Source of the DNA: Symploca sp. SIO1C2
GTDB taxonomy: Bacteria > Cyanobacteriota > Cyanobacteriia > Cyanobacteriales > Coleofasciculaceae
Direction: 5' to 3'
Assembly: GCA_010672925.1 (NCBI GenBank)
Contig: JAAHFP010000001.1
Span: 381,037-445,036, forward strand
Length of the DNA stretch: 64,000 nucleotides
Part shown: one piece after another, positions 36,401 to 46,310 of the stretch
Position numbering within the stretch: the first letter of the stretch is position 1
Layout: every line of letters begins with the position of its first letter
Position numbers and translations under genes: made by a program
Notes under the pieces: generated by a model
What the model was told of the DNA's origin: nothing
What the model saw: only the letters and a program-made list of their open reading frames with translations
The model's database searches: none

Positions 36401-36768
36401 GAACTGTCAGCCACTTGTCACATTCTCCACCATACTACCTGCTGCAACTTGGGTAATAAGCATTAGAAGGCAGGAGGAAGAAGAGTTTTCCTTGCCTAAA
36501 AATAAGCCAGAAACTAGTCATATCAAAGGATTCGGTCATCGCTTTTCATTTTTAGTTTTTGAAGAGCTCATGAGGAGCGCTTCACGCCCCCAGTAAAAGA
36601 TGAGAAACAAGTTAGCTTTCCTTAGAACCTTGGAGCCTTAAGCTTGTATTGATTTAATCTAAAATCTAAAATCTAAAATCTAAAATTGTTTCTCAAGAGT
36701 AGTTAAAATAGAAAATGAGAAGCCCGCTCTAAAGTTCTAGCCAACTCCTACATTTGATTACGTTCACT
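36401..36768. other. Divergent intergenic region with ATCTAAA repeats
   Basis: It separates the ABC operon from a rightward gene set. It has TAAAATCTAAAATC heptamers (about 36657-36688) and otherwise non-repetitive sequence. Promoters for both directions should lie here, but none is obvious. Confidence 0.5.
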
Positions 36769-37008
36769 ATGACTTTGTTTCGTCAGTACATTGCCCCTTT
36801 CTTAATCGTACTGGTCTTTTTGGTTGCTTTATTAGCAGTCAGCTCTCGCATTTTTTTGCCCAACGATATGGCCGCACCTGCACCGATTGAAGAGGTTGAT
36901 GCCGTCAGTTGGGATTCACCAACTGCCAATGCTATTGCTAGTCTGCTCACTGTGGATAAGCGAACTTTATCTAGATCTGTTTACCCTTTTGCAGGCACTG
37001 GTGTTTGA
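36769..37008 (+). CDS. Small single-pass membrane protein, unknown
   Basis: 79 residues from ATG 36769. A strong membrane helix (FLIVLVFLVALLAVSSRIFL) is followed by a short acidic, Ala/Pro-rich tail. The last 8 bases (GTGTTTGA) overlap the GTG start of the downstream acetyltransferase, so translation of the two is coupled. I do not recognise a named family. An in-frame TTG 15 bp upstream is less likely. Confidence 0.6.
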   Translation: MTLFRQYIAPFLIVLVFLVALLAVSSRIFLPNDMAAPAPIEEVDAVSWDSPTANAIASLLTVDKRTLSRSVYPFAGTGV

Positions 37009-37525
37009 GGAAATATTACCGGGCTACCACCTACGTCCAGGCTTAGTTCGGGAACGGGCAACTTTGCTGAAGTTTATACAGCTAAGTTACCAAGAACTCT
37101 TCCCAGAGCAGGATGAATTTTCCCATCTCGCAGTAACTGTGGAAAAGTATTTTTCTCAAGAAACACCTTTGTGGTGGGTAGAATTAGCTGAATCAGCTGT
37201 TTCTTCAGACTCACCAACTGTTTCCTGGTTACAGCCAATCGCTTGTCTATGGTTAGGGAATGCAGTTGATCAGATACTAGGTGATCGCCATGCTCATATT
37301 TTTTTACTTTACGTGATGCCAAAATACCGACGCCAAGGCATTGGCTCAGCGTTAATGCGGTATGCTGAAAGTTGGGCAAAGGCAAGAGGCGATCGCCAAA
37401 TTGGTCTTCAAGTCTTTCAGAGGAACCAACCGGCTTTGCATCTTTACCATAAACTGGGCTACCAAGCTCAATCCTTGTGGATGATCAAGCCACTCCACCG
37501 TTCCGACAAACCTATGCAGAGCTAG
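37001..37525 (+). CDS. GNAT family N-acetyltransferase
   Basis: About 174 residues. HIFLLYVMPKYRRQGIGSALM contains the acetyl-CoA-binding R-x-x-G-x-G motif, followed by GLQVFQRNQPALHLYHKLGY, a standard GNAT C-terminal half. GTG 37001 is chosen because it overlaps the stop of the upstream gene and gives the sensible opening VFEEILPGYHLRPGLV; the frame is open further upstream, but there it overlaps the membrane-protein gene in another frame. The substrate is unknown. It is followed 16 bp later by the HEAT-repeat gene, so an operon is likely. Confidence 0.85.
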   Translation: MFEEILPGYHLRPGLVRERATLLKFIQLSYQELFPEQDEFSHLAVTVEKYFSQETPLWWVELAESAVSSDSPTVSWLQPIACLWLGNAVDQILGDRHAHIFLLYVMPKYRRQGIGSALMRYAESWAKARGDRQIGLQVFQRNQPALHLYHKLGYQAQSLWMIKPLHRSDKPMQS

Positions 37526-37541
37526 GCAAGTATAGCCATAT

Positions 37542-38297
37542 ATGTATGATGATGATCTGAGTGTACTCGATGATGCGGCTGATCTAGAAAGCCCTCTAGA
37601 TGATCTAGAGCCAGTTGATAGCGAGTTAGAAGCTCAAAAGCCTGACCCAGAAGCAATGCTAGCATTATTGACGTCACCAGAGACGCCCCAACGGATGCTG
37701 GCAGCTAGAGCTTTTTGCGAAATTGAGGATGAACGGGCAATTCCTCATCTAATTCACCTATTGACAGATGTCTGTCCCCTAGTGCGGGTAAGTGCGGCCT
37801 ATGCCCTCGGACGCAATCCTAGCGCTACTGCTGTAGAGCCATTAATTAAACAGCTCAACCTTGACTTCAATGGCTATGTGCGTAAAGGTGTAGTTTGGGC
37901 TTTAGGGAACTCTTGCGATCGCCGTGCACTTTTTCCTTTGATTGATGCCCTAAAAACTGATATTTCTGCAGTACGTTTATGGGCTGCTAGTTCTTTAGCA
38001 CAGATAGCTAATTTAGAATATGAGGACATGGTGGCCTGTATTCCACCCCTAATTACTTCCCTCAAACAAGATTCTATCGCAGCGGTGCGGAGTAACTGCG
38101 CTTGGTCTCTGGGGCAACTGTGTAGAGAACTACCCTCCAATGCTATTTATGGTGGGGCTGTGGACGGGATGATTGAAGCTTTTGCCGAAGATGAAGATTT
38201 GGGAGTTCAGGAAGATGCCAAAGCTGCACTGCTAAAATTAGGTGATCCTCGTGCTCTCCAAATGATTGAGACCATTGAGCAGGAAGGGTTGTTTTAG
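37542..38297 (+). CDS. HEAT-repeat protein (PBS lyase-like)
   Basis: 251 residues. An acidic N-terminal 45 residues is followed by about six HEAT-like repeats with the LxxAL-G..A--PLI pattern (for example VRVSAAYALGRNPSATAVEPL, RKGVVWALGNSCDRRALFPL, VQEDAKAALLKLGDP). In cyanobacteria such repeats occur in phycobilin lyases and in general scaffolding proteins. The absence of nearby phycobilisome genes makes scaffolding equally likely. It is probably in an operon with the GNAT gene. Confidence 0.88.
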   Translation: MYDDDLSVLDDAADLESPLDDLEPVDSELEAQKPDPEAMLALLTSPETPQRMLAARAFCEIEDERAIPHLIHLLTDVCPLVRVSAAYALGRNPSATAVEPLIKQLNLDFNGYVRKGVVWALGNSCDRRALFPLIDALKTDISAVRLWAASSLAQIANLEYEDMVACIPPLITSLKQDSIAAVRSNCAWSLGQLCRELPSNAIYGGAVDGMIEAFAEDEDLGVQEDAKAALLKLGDPRALQMIETIEQEGLF

Positions 38298-38529
38298 TGA
38301 TTTGAAGGCAGTCCCAATGGAAAAACTTTACCACCATCATAGATGAAAAAGTTAATTTTGTTTTATTGAGAATGATGACTATTTTTATTGATTTACATTT
38401 TCAAATTATCGAAAAAGTTGACGAAAGAGGTTGTGAACAGCGAACACATGTATAAGTCAAAAATAATTGAGTCGCCATGGAGCGTAATCTACTGCTAATT
38501 TTAAGTTATTAGTTGTGAGCAATTAGCTT
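38298..38529. other. Gap with dispersed CACCAT repeat copy
   Basis: 38306-38350 (GGCAGTCCCAATGGAAAAAC, then TTACCACCATCATAGATGAAAAAG) is a diverged copy of the repeat at 27733 and 61948. The rest is AT-rich and non-coding. Confidence 0.5.
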
Positions 38530-40932
38530 GTGAAACCTAAGAGTGGGGAGTTAACTCAAAACTCAGCACAATCAGAGGAAACTGCGATATACACAAATCA
38601 GGAAGAGAGTCAAGTCACGACTCCGGCAAAACTTTCTATCGTTTGGTCGCACCTGAAACGTGTAGGTGGCTCCATGATTAAACATCCGGCGTTAGTGGCA
38701 AGTTTGACTGTTACTAGTCTACTGCTAATAGGTCGTCAGATGGGCTTCCCCCAGCCTCTGGAACTTAGTGCTTATGACCGGCTTCTACAGCTGCGACCCG
38801 CACTACCACCAGACGAACGACTCCTAGTGGTGGAAATTACCGAGGAGGATGTTCAGTCTTTGGAAGAATGGCCAATGACTGACCAACTGATGAATCAGCT
38901 GTTAGGGAAGCTAGAACAACAGAAACCAGCAGTGATTGGTGTGGATATTTTTCGGGATATTCCAGTACCACCAGGCCACGACAAGTTATCTAACCGACTG
39001 AAAAATAGCGATCGCATCATTCCCATCTGTAGCCGAGAGCAGGGAGGAGGCACTCCCCAACCTCCAGTAGTTCCAGAAGATCGTGTAGGTCTTTCTGACC
39101 TAACAATTGATCCTAATGGGATAGTTCGACGAGGTCTATTGTTTGACTATAACACCACCGACGGCTGTACTACTTATTCTTCCTTCAGCTTTCAACTAGC
39201 AAGAAGTTACCTAGAACAAAAGGGAATTAAACCAGAAACAATCGAGCAAAACGAGCAAGAGTATCTCAAATTTGGTCAAGTAATCTTTAAACCATTATTG
39301 CCTAACTCCGGAGCCTACCAAAAAGCGGATACCGGAGGTTACCAAATTTTATTGAATTATCGCTCTCCTGACTCTCCTGCTCGTAACGTTACCTTAAAAG
39401 AAGTTCTGAATAATCAGATTGACCCTAACTGGGTGAAAGACCGCATTGTTTTGATTGGAGTTAGTGCTCCTAGTCTGAAAGATAACTTCTACACTCCCTA
39501 CAGCTTTGCTCAAAAAAAGATTAAGCAAATGCCAGGAGTGATGATACATGGTCAACTGGTAAGTCAAATTTTGAGTACTGTTCTAGATGAACAGCCTTTG
39601 TTCTGGTTTTGGCCAGAATGGGGAGAGGTGTTGTGGATTTGGGGTTGGTCGTTTGTTGGTGGTTTTCTGGTGCTGGTGTTGCAGCATCCTGGGAAGTTAG
39701 TACTGGCAGAAGGGGTAGCCCTCAGTCTCTTGCTAGGAACATCCGTGGGATTGTTTTTCTGGTCAGGATGGGTTCCCGTTGTAGCTCCCAGCCTGGGATT
39801 GATGACTGCTGGAGTTGGTGTTCTTGCTTACAGTGCCTACAAAGCTTTGCAAGAGCGCACTCATTTTGCTGAACTAGTCCAAGAGCAAGAAGATAATATT
39901 GCAATGCTCTCAGCTCTTTTGAGTGATAGAGGCACTACTATACCAGTAACTGAGATCCCCACAGTACTAAGTCCTCAAACAGAAATATCTCCTGATGAGG
40001 AACCCACTGTCACTTGGGAGGATAATAATACTGAGGATGACGAGACTATAGTTTATCCACCAGGGAAGAATCAGCAAGATAAAAAGCAAGAAAGTAAAAG
40101 TACTTCAACATCAACAGAACCCGACCTATTAAAAAAACGCTATGAAATAAAAAGTACTATTGGTTGTGGTGGGTTTGGTCTTACCTATTTAGCAACAGAT
40201 ACCCAGCGTCCAGGTAAACCCCAATGTGTAGTCAAGCAATTGAAACCCGCTCATCAAGATGAAAAATTCTTAAAAATTGCCAGACGTTTATTTGAAACTG
40301 AGGCAGAAATCTTAGAAAAGTTAGGTACTCATCCTCAGATTCCTCAGCTACTAGCTTATTTTGAAGAACATAGAGAATTCTACTTAGTCCAAGAACATAT
40401 TCAAGGTCACCCTCTAAGTGAGGAAATGCCCAAGGAAAAGCGATTTCCAGAAGCCCAAGTAGTAGAAATTTTGAGGGGAGTCTTAGAAATTCTGAGTTTT
40501 GTTCACAAGTACCAAGTTATTCATCGGGATATCAAGCCTGGTAATATCATGCGTCGTGACTTAGACAGTAAATTAGTCCTAATTGACTTTGGTGCAGTCA
40601 AACAATTTCAATCCAAAGAACAGATTCAAGAAAATGATTCAACAATCGCCATTGGTACGAGTGGCTATGCTCCACCAGAACAGTACGCTGGACGGCCAAA
40701 ATTGAGCAGTGATATTTATGCTCTAGGGATGATTGGGATTCAAGCCCTCACTGGTATTCACCCCAGCCAGCTATCGGTTTCAGATGAGACTGGTGACTTA
40801 AGCTGGCGTAATTTGGCGAATGTTAGTGAAGAATTAGCTCAGATTTTGGAAAAGATGGTAAGCTACCACTTCATTGACAGATATCAGTCAGTAGCTTTAG
40901 TTATTGAGGATTTAAATAAAATTAACTGCTAG
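38530..40932 (+). CDS. CHASE2-domain serine/threonine protein kinase
   Basis: 800 residues. The N-terminal helix near 56-72 and three helices near 365-440 frame an extracellular CHASE2 sensor (LSAYDRLLQLRP, RLLVVEITEEDVQSL, GVDIFRDIPVPPGH, RIVLIGVSAPSLKDNF). The cytosolic kinase domain starts at RYEIKSTIGCGGFG (about 535) with VVKQL (ATP-binding Lys), VIHRDIKPGNIM (catalytic loop, about 664), LIDFGAVK (Mg-binding) and GTSGYAPPEQYAGRP (activation/P+1). This CHASE2-kinase layout is common in filamentous cyanobacteria. The ligand and targets are unknown. The start is GTG 38530. Confidence 0.93.
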   Translation: MKPKSGELTQNSAQSEETAIYTNQEESQVTTPAKLSIVWSHLKRVGGSMIKHPALVASLTVTSLLLIGRQMGFPQPLELSAYDRLLQLRPALPPDERLLVVEITEEDVQSLEEWPMTDQLMNQLLGKLEQQKPAVIGVDIFRDIPVPPGHDKLSNRLKNSDRIIPICSREQGGGTPQPPVVPEDRVGLSDLTIDPNGIVRRGLLFDYNTTDGCTTYSSFSFQLARSYLEQKGIKPETIEQNEQEYLKFGQVIFKPLLPNSGAYQKADTGGYQILLNYRSPDSPARNVTLKEVLNNQIDPNWVKDRIVLIGVSAPSLKDNFYTPYSFAQKKIKQMPGVMIHGQLVSQILSTVLDEQPLFWFWPEWGEVLWIWGWSFVGGFLVLVLQHPGKLVLAEGVALSLLLGTSVGLFFWSGWVPVVAPSLGLMTAGVGVLAYSAYKALQERTHFAELVQEQEDNIAMLSALLSDRGTTIPVTEIPTVLSPQTEISPDEEPTVTWEDNNTEDDETIVYPPGKNQQDKKQESKSTSTSTEPDLLKKRYEIKSTIGCGGFGLTYLATDTQRPGKPQCVVKQLKPAHQDEKFLKIARRLFETEAEILEKLGTHPQIPQLLAYFEEHREFYLVQEHIQGHPLSEEMPKEKRFPEAQVVEILRGVLEILSFVHKYQVIHRDIKPGNIMRRDLDSKLVLIDFGAVKQFQSKEQIQENDSTIAIGTSGYAPPEQYAGRPKLSSDIYALGMIGIQALTGIHPSQLSVSDETGDLSWRNLANVSEELAQILEKMVSYHFIDRYQSVALVIEDLNKINC

Positions 40933-41058
40933 GTGGTAGGTCAAATTAATCTTGAAAAGTGCGATCGCGCTGCTATGATCTAGTTAGGGATTGCTGGAGA
41001 AGTAATAAGTAATCAGTAATTTAAAGTAGCTTTAGAGAAAATTGTGTAGAGGGAGATC
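40933..41058. other. Promoter region of the ATPase/Toprim-like pair
   Basis: 126 bp with a HIP1 site and an AATAAGTAATCAGTAA stretch. A strong GAGGGAGATC ribosome-binding site precedes ATG 41059. No operator is apparent. Confidence 0.45.
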
Positions 41059-42603
41059 ATGTTAACCAGGTTAAAAGTTTCTGGTTTTAAGAACCTTGTT
41101 GATGTCGATGTTCGCTTTGGAGCCTTTACATGTGTAGCAGGAGCAAATGGTGTAGGGAAATCTAATTTATTTGATGCCATTAGGTTTTTGAGTGCCCTAG
41201 CGGATCTTCCTCTGATTGAAGCTGCTTTATCTGTCCGGGATGAGGGAGGGAGGACAGGAGATATACGTAGTCTGTTTCACCGTGTCGGCAATGAGTATGA
41301 TCCGAAAATGTTCTTCACCGCTGAAATGATTGTGCCAGCGGAGGGCGTTGATGATTTAGGACAGACGGCTCAAGCTAGCATTACTTTTCTTCGCTACTCA
41401 TTGGAATTAGCTTACCGCGAAGATGATAGCATTCGTTCTCTAGGTTCATTGGAGCTTCTCAAAGAAGAGTTAGTTCATATCAAACTTGGTGAGGCTCCTA
41501 AGCAACTGCTATTTCCTCACAAAGCGAAAACTTGGCGTAAATCAGCAGTCAAAGGACAACGGAGAGCACCTTTTTTTATCTCGACAGCAGGTGAAGGGAC
41601 AAATAGGATTATTAAGCTTCATCAAGACGGGGGGATCAGTGGCAGAGCCTTGGCTAGATCAGCAGTGGATCTCCCCCGCACCGTGCTTTCGGTGACTAAT
41701 GCAGCGGAAAGTCCAACAGCACTTTTAGCACGCCGGGAAATGCAATCTTGGCAGTTACTCCAACTAGAACCTTCATCCTTGCGACAACCTGACCCTTTTA
41801 CTGCTACTCCCCAACTAGGAACAGATGGCTCTCATCTTCCTGGAACTCTATATCATCTAGCGCGGTTGAAAAAAAAGCAGGAAATGAATCGACAGTCTGA
41901 GGCTGAAGTTGAGACACAGGTTTATGCTCAAGTTGCAGGTCGTTTGGCAGAGTTGCTAGATGATGTTGATGAGGTGGAAATAGATCGTGATGATCGCCGG
42001 GAACTTCTCACTCTGATGGTTAAAACTAGAGATGGTACAATCCATCCAGCGCGATCGCTTTCCGATGGGACGATGCGCTTTTTGGCATTGGCTGTACTGG
42101 AATTAGACCCAGAAGCTCAAGGTTTGCTTTGTTTGGAAGAACCGGAAAATGGTATTCATCCAGAGCGTATTCCCAAAATCCTCAGATTACTTCAAGACAT
42201 CGCCACTGATGTTGAAGAACCTGTTGAGCGAGATAATCCCCTACGTCAAGTTGTTGTCAATACCCACTCACCAGCAGTTGTACAGCAAGTACCTGAAGAT
42301 AGCTTATTAGTCGCTGAGTTGAAGGAGGAAAAAATGGATTCAGGTCAAAGGTTTAAACGAGTATGTTTTAGTTGTTTATCTGACACCTGGCGACATAAAG
42401 CACCTGAAGGAATAAGTTCTGTTTCTATGGGAAAACTACTCGCTTACCTAAATCCAGTACTAACTGAAGAATCAGAAACAGACAGTAACAGAAATTGGGA
42501 AGCCAGCCAATCTTCTCAACGTACACAGCCTAAAAAACGTCGAGTTGTGGATAGAGAAGACATTCAACCTTTGATTCCAGGTTTCCCCAGAGAATGGGTA
42601 TGA
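41059..42603 (+). CDS. OLD/RecF-like AAA (ABC-class) ATPase
   Basis: 514 residues. It opens LTRLKVSGFKNLVDVDVRFG with Walker A GANGVGKSN (28-36), typical of the AAA_21/OLD group. The signature-type SLSDGTMRFLAL and Walker B LLCLEEPENGIHPE (about 355-368) follow, then NTHSPAVVQQV (switch His). The middle insert is family-variable. ATPases of this class pair with nuclease or Toprim subunits in anti-phage systems (OLD, Gabija, PARIS, RloA/AbiL-like). The gene overlaps the next one through ATGA, indicating a two-subunit unit. Specific system assignment is not secure. No nuclease domain is fused to it. Confidence 0.9.
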   Translation: MLTRLKVSGFKNLVDVDVRFGAFTCVAGANGVGKSNLFDAIRFLSALADLPLIEAALSVRDEGGRTGDIRSLFHRVGNEYDPKMFFTAEMIVPAEGVDDLGQTAQASITFLRYSLELAYREDDSIRSLGSLELLKEELVHIKLGEAPKQLLFPHKAKTWRKSAVKGQRRAPFFISTAGEGTNRIIKLHQDGGISGRALARSAVDLPRTVLSVTNAAESPTALLARREMQSWQLLQLEPSSLRQPDPFTATPQLGTDGSHLPGTLYHLARLKKKQEMNRQSEAEVETQVYAQVAGRLAELLDDVDEVEIDRDDRRELLTLMVKTRDGTIHPARSLSDGTMRFLALAVLELDPEAQGLLCLEEPENGIHPERIPKILRLLQDIATDVEEPVERDNPLRQVVVNTHSPAVVQQVPEDSLLVAELKEEKMDSGQRFKRVCFSCLSDTWRHKAPEGISSVSMGKLLAYLNPVLTEESETDSNRNWEASQSSQRTQPKKRRVVDREDIQPLIPGFPREWV

Positions 42604-43253
42604 ATCAACTACGATTACGATATACTCTGTTAACCGATGGGAGTTCGGACAAGGCGCTTCTACCTATTCTTACTTGGTTATTGGAATGGCATTTAGTTGA
42701 TTACGTTATTGAGTCTGAATGGGCTGATCTTAACCGATTGCGTAGACGTCCAAAGAATCTCTCAGAAAAAATTAAACTCAGCTTGGAGCTTTATCCCTGC
42801 GATATTCTGTTTGTACATCGAGATGCAGAAAAGGAACCTCGCGAGAACCGTGTTTCTGAAATCTCTAGGGCAATTAAGGAAGTTGGCAAATCTGTTACCG
42901 TTCCTGTTGTTTGCGTTGTGCCAGTTCGCATGACGGAAGCTTGGTTATTATTTGATGAAATTGCTATACGAAAAGCCGCAGAAAATCTTCAGGAAAAACA
43001 AACTTTACAGTTACCAAAGCTTGCTAAAGTTGAACAGCTGCCCGATCCAAAAAACTATCTTTGCCAACTTTTGCGTCAAGCCAGTGGTGCAACAGGTAGA
43101 AACTTGAAGAAATTCAAAGCCAGAGAAAGAGAAAAAATTCAGCGAGTTGCTGAACTAATTGATGATTTCTCTCCACTGCGAACTTTATGGGCTTTTAAAG
43201 CGCTAGAAGATGACTTAGTAAAGGCTCTCCAAAGGCAAGGTTGGGCTGGCTAA
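42600..43253 (+). CDS. Toprim-like/RloB-like partner of the ATPase
   Basis: 217 residues from ATG 42600, which overlaps the ATPase stop as ATGA; ATG 42594 is also in frame. The N-terminal LLTDGSSDKALLPILTWLL and the segment CDILFVHRDAEKE place acidic residues (Asp13, Asp17, Asp75, Glu77) as in a Toprim or DUF4276/RloB-type fold, followed by VPVRMTEAWLLFD. The C-terminal third is basic and helical. By analogy with ATPase-Toprim pairs the protein may be the nuclease or regulator of an abortive-infection system. I could not assign a named family with certainty. Confidence 0.75.
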   Translation: MNQLRLRYTLLTDGSSDKALLPILTWLLEWHLVDYVIESEWADLNRLRRRPKNLSEKIKLSLELYPCDILFVHRDAEKEPRENRVSEISRAIKEVGKSVTVPVVCVVPVRMTEAWLLFDEIAIRKAAENLQEKQTLQLPKLAKVEQLPDPKNYLCQLLRQASGATGRNLKKFKAREREKIQRVAELIDDFSPLRTLWAFKALEDDLVKALQRQGWAG

Positions 43254-43554
43254 CTTGACTATTGGCTATCAGCTTTTTTGATGCCGTAGGCAATCGCAGC
43301 AACACCCTATTGCACATCTATAGGTGCACACCTTTTTTATTATTCATAATAATAGCAAAAAAATGGTAGTGTGACTAAATGCTCGCTAATAACACCAAAA
43401 AGTAATCAGAATTTTCGCGATCGTGGTCTATTTCACGTTGATAATTGAATTTGGTGCAGCTTGGAGGTACTCTAGCTCAGCACCTTCGTAGAAAATTCCC
43501 TACCACCGGTTCCCCTCCTTGGAGGGGTTAGGGGTGGGTTCTAACACCTACCAA
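43254..43554. other. Convergent gap between the ATPase pair and clpB
   Basis: 43311-43362 carries an inverted copy of the dispersed palindromic core (GGTGCACACC, then ATTATTCATAATAATAGCAAA). Its TGCAC...GTGCA stem before a T-run may act as a weak terminator for the ATPase pair. The CCCCTCCTTGGAGGGG palindrome near 43512-43527 repeats the one near 3320. No gene. Confidence 0.55.
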
Positions 43555-46179
43555 CTAAGATTGGGTAGTCAACAACTCTGCTGGCAAGCGCTTAAAAGCA
43601 AGCCGCTCATTCTCAACATCCACAAAGATAGTATCACCATCATTAAACTCACTCCGGAGAATACCCTTGGCAATTTGAGTTTCTAGTTCCCGCTGAATTG
43701 CTCGCTTGAGGGGACGTGCCCCGAAGACTGGATCATAACCTAGTTCTGCCAGGAATTCGATCGCGCTTTCCGAAAGCTTCAGAGACATCTTACGCTCAGC
43801 TAAGCGTTTTTCTAGACGTTGGGTTTGCAGCTGGACAATATACTGCAACTGCTCTCTTTGTAAAGCGTGGAAGATAATGACCTCATCAATCCGGTTCAGA
43901 AACTCTGGACGGAAACTAGTACGCATAGCTTCCATTACCCGATTCCGCATTTCGTCGTATTGAGAGTCATCCCCAACCACATCTAGAATGTACTGGGAAC
44001 CGATGTTGCTGGTCATAATGATCACACTGTTTTTGAAATCTACTGTATGACCCTGAGCATCGGTAACACGCCCATCATCCAGAATTTGCAGCATGACATT
44101 AAAAACATCTGCGTGAGCTTTCTCAATTTCGTCGAAGAGTATCACCGCATAGGGTCGCCTACGGATAGCTTCTGTTAGTTGTCCTCCTTCTTCATAACCG
44201 ACGTATCCTGGAGGAGCACCAATCAGTCGGGAGACGGTGTGTTTTTCCATATACTCAGACATATCTATCCGCACCATCGCATCTTCAGTATCAAAGAGAT
44301 AGGTAGCAAGGGCTTTGGCTAGTTCCGTCTTGCCAACACCGGTGGGACCGAGGAAAATAAAGCTAGCGGTGGGACGATTGGGGTCCGCTAAACCAGCACG
44401 CGATCGCTGAATGGCATCAGCAACGGCAGTAACGGCTTCATTTTGTCCGACTACCCGCTTGTGTAGTTCTTCTTCTAAGTTGAGCAGTCTTTCTTTCTCC
44501 GACTCCACTAGCTTGCTAATGGGAATTCCTGTCCATTTGGAGATAATTTCAGCAATGTCGGCTTCAGTAACTTCCTCTCGCAGTAAAGATTTGCCACTAG
44601 TTTGGGTCGCACTAAGTTGGGATTCAGTTGCTTGTAGTGATTTGTGCAACTGTGCCAATTTACCATGTTTCAGCTCTGCTAGCCGGTTAAGGTCGTAATC
44701 TCGCTCAGCTTGCTGAATTTCTATATTAATGCGGTCAATCTCCTCTTTAATACCCTGAATGCGGTCAATTACACCTTTTTCTGACTGCCACTGGGCGCTC
44801 AAAGTTCTTTGCTCTTCCTTAAGATCGGCGAGTTCTTTTTCTCGTCTTTCCAATCTTTCTAGGGACGCAGGGTTACTTTCCTTCTGTAAAGATAACTTCT
44901 CCATCTCCAGTTGGAGAATTTTGCGGTCGATTTCATCGAGTTCCTCGGGTTTGGAAGTAATCTCCATTTTCAGCCTTGCTGCTGCTTCATCTACTAAGTC
45001 AATGGCTTTGTCTGGCAAAAAGCGATCGCTAATATAACGAGTAGATAAAGTTGCCGCTGCGACTAGGGAATTATCGGAAATCTTGACCCCGTGGTGGACT
45101 TCGTAGCGCTCTTTGAGGCCCCGCAAAATGGATATGGTATCTTCTACCGTGGGCTGGTCAATATAAACCTGTTGGAATCTACGCTCTAGAGCCGCATCTT
45201 TTTCCACATACTTGCGGTATTCATCCAGGGTAGTAGCACCGATACAACGCAACTCACCCCGCGCCAGCATTGGTTTCAGGAGGTTACCGGCATCCATTGA
45301 GCCTTGGGTTGCCCCAGCACCAACAACAGTGTGAATTTCATCAATAAAGAGGATAATTTGACCTTGGGAGTCAGTAACTTCTTTGAGTACAGCTTTGAGG
45401 CGTTCTTCAAATTCACCCCGGAACTTGGCTCCGGCAATCAAAGCCCCCATATCCAAAGCAATCAAACACCTATCTTTGAGAGACTGGGGTACATCACCAG
45501 CTACAATTCGTTGTGCCAATCCTTCTGCGATCGCTGTTTTCCCAACTCCCGGTTCTCCGATTAATATCGGGTTGTTTTTTGTACGGCGGGAGAGGATTTG
45601 TATCGTGCGGCGAATTTCATCATCCCGTCCAATCACCGGGTCAAGCTTACCTTCCCGGGCTGCTTGCGTCAAGTCCCGTCCATATTTTTCTAGTGCTTCG
45701 TACTTGCCTTCTGGATTTTGATCCGTCACTTTCTGGTTCCCTCGAATCTGCGCAATCGTGCTTTTGAGCCTCTGTTCATTCAGTTTAAATTCTTGGAAGA
45801 GAGCTTTGCCAAAGCGGTTATCTTTAAGATATGCCAGAATCAGGTGCTCGATCGAGATATATTCGTCTTTGTAGTCTTTGCGATAGGACTCAGCCCTATC
45901 TAAAAGGGTATCAAGGCTACGTCCCAGATAGATCGACTCACCGTTACCGGAAACCTTAGGCTTACTTTGAATAAAATCTTCTGTAGCTTGTCGCAGTTGC
46001 TGTACCGGTACTTCTGCTTTGTTGAAAATACTGGTAGCTAGTCCTTGTTGCTCCAGCAGTGCCTGCATCAAATGTTCGCTCTCAATTTGCTGCTGCTGAG
46101 CCGCCTTCGCCATATCTGGGGTACGGGCGATCGCTTCCCAGGCTTTTTCTGTAAATTGGTTAGGATTAGTTGGTTGCAT
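43555..46179 (-). CDS. clpB: ATP-dependent disaggregase ClpB
   Basis: 874 residues, full length. Clp N domain (two repeats, residues 1-145), first AAA domain with Walker [14 protein letters not shown], the coiled middle domain (about 410-530), and second AAA domain with [14 protein letters not shown]. ClpB is a hexameric ring that extracts proteins from aggregates with DnaK. No IGF/IGL-type ClpP-binding loop was noticed, in line with ClpB rather than ClpC. A perfect 12-bp inverted repeat sits between the promoter region and the start codon (see 46183-46220). Cyanobacteria usually have two clpB genes; which this is cannot be told. Confidence 0.97.
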   Translation of the reverse strand: MQPTNPNQFTEKAWEAIARTPDMAKAAQQQQIESEHLMQALLEQQGLATSIFNKAEVPVQQLRQATEDFIQSKPKVSGNGESIYLGRSLDTLLDRAESYRKDYKDEYISIEHLILAYLKDNRFGKALFQEFKLNEQRLKSTIAQIRGNQKVTDQNPEGKYEALEKYGRDLTQAAREGKLDPVIGRDDEIRRTIQILSRRTKNNPILIGEPGVGKTAIAEGLAQRIVAGDVPQSLKDRCLIALDMGALIAGAKFRGEFEERLKAVLKEVTDSQGQIILFIDEIHTVVGAGATQGSMDAGNLLKPMLARGELRCIGATTLDEYRKYVEKDAALERRFQQVYIDQPTVEDTISILRGLKERYEVHHGVKISDNSLVAAATLSTRYISDRFLPDKAIDLVDEAAARLKMEITSKPEELDEIDRKILQLEMEKLSLQKESNPASLERLERREKELADLKEEQRTLSAQWQSEKGVIDRIQGIKEEIDRINIEIQQAERDYDLNRLAELKHGKLAQLHKSLQATESQLSATQTSGKSLLREEVTEADIAEIISKWTGIPISKLVESEKERLLNLEEELHKRVVGQNEAVTAVADAIQRSRAGLADPNRPTASFIFLGPTGVGKTELAKALATYLFDTEDAMVRIDMSEYMEKHTVSRLIGAPPGYVGYEEGGQLTEAIRRRPYAVILFDEIEKAHADVFNVMLQILDDGRVTDAQGHTVDFKNSVIIMTSNIGSQYILDVVGDDSQYDEMRNRVMEAMRTSFRPEFLNRIDEVIIFHALQREQLQYIVQLQTQRLEKRLAERKMSLKLSESAIEFLAELGYDPVFGARPLKRAIQRELETQIAKGILRSEFNDGDTIFVDVENERLAFKRLPAELLTTQS

Positions 46180-46182
46180 AAA

Positions 46183-46220
46183 AATATCTTTAGCCGTTGA
46201 TTTTGAGTGCTAAAGATATT
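46183..46220 (-). promoter_or_regulatory. 12-bp inverted repeat in the clpB leader
   Basis: On the coding (reverse) strand AATATCTTTAGC is followed by a 14-base loop and GCTAAAGATATT, ending three bases before the ATG. The left arm and loop contain TTAGCACTC, which equals one CIRCE half-site, but the right half is not the CIRCE partner and spacing differs. As RNA it would sequester the ribosome-binding region. Either a degenerate HrcA operator or a translational hairpin fits. Confidence 0.6.
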
Positions 46221-46310
46221 CTAAAAACTAGAGTGCGATCGCCTAGATCGGTGTTCCCCTATTCCTTTTGGGGTATTGCCGTCCTTCTTTTGTAGGGATG
46301 CACTGATGTG

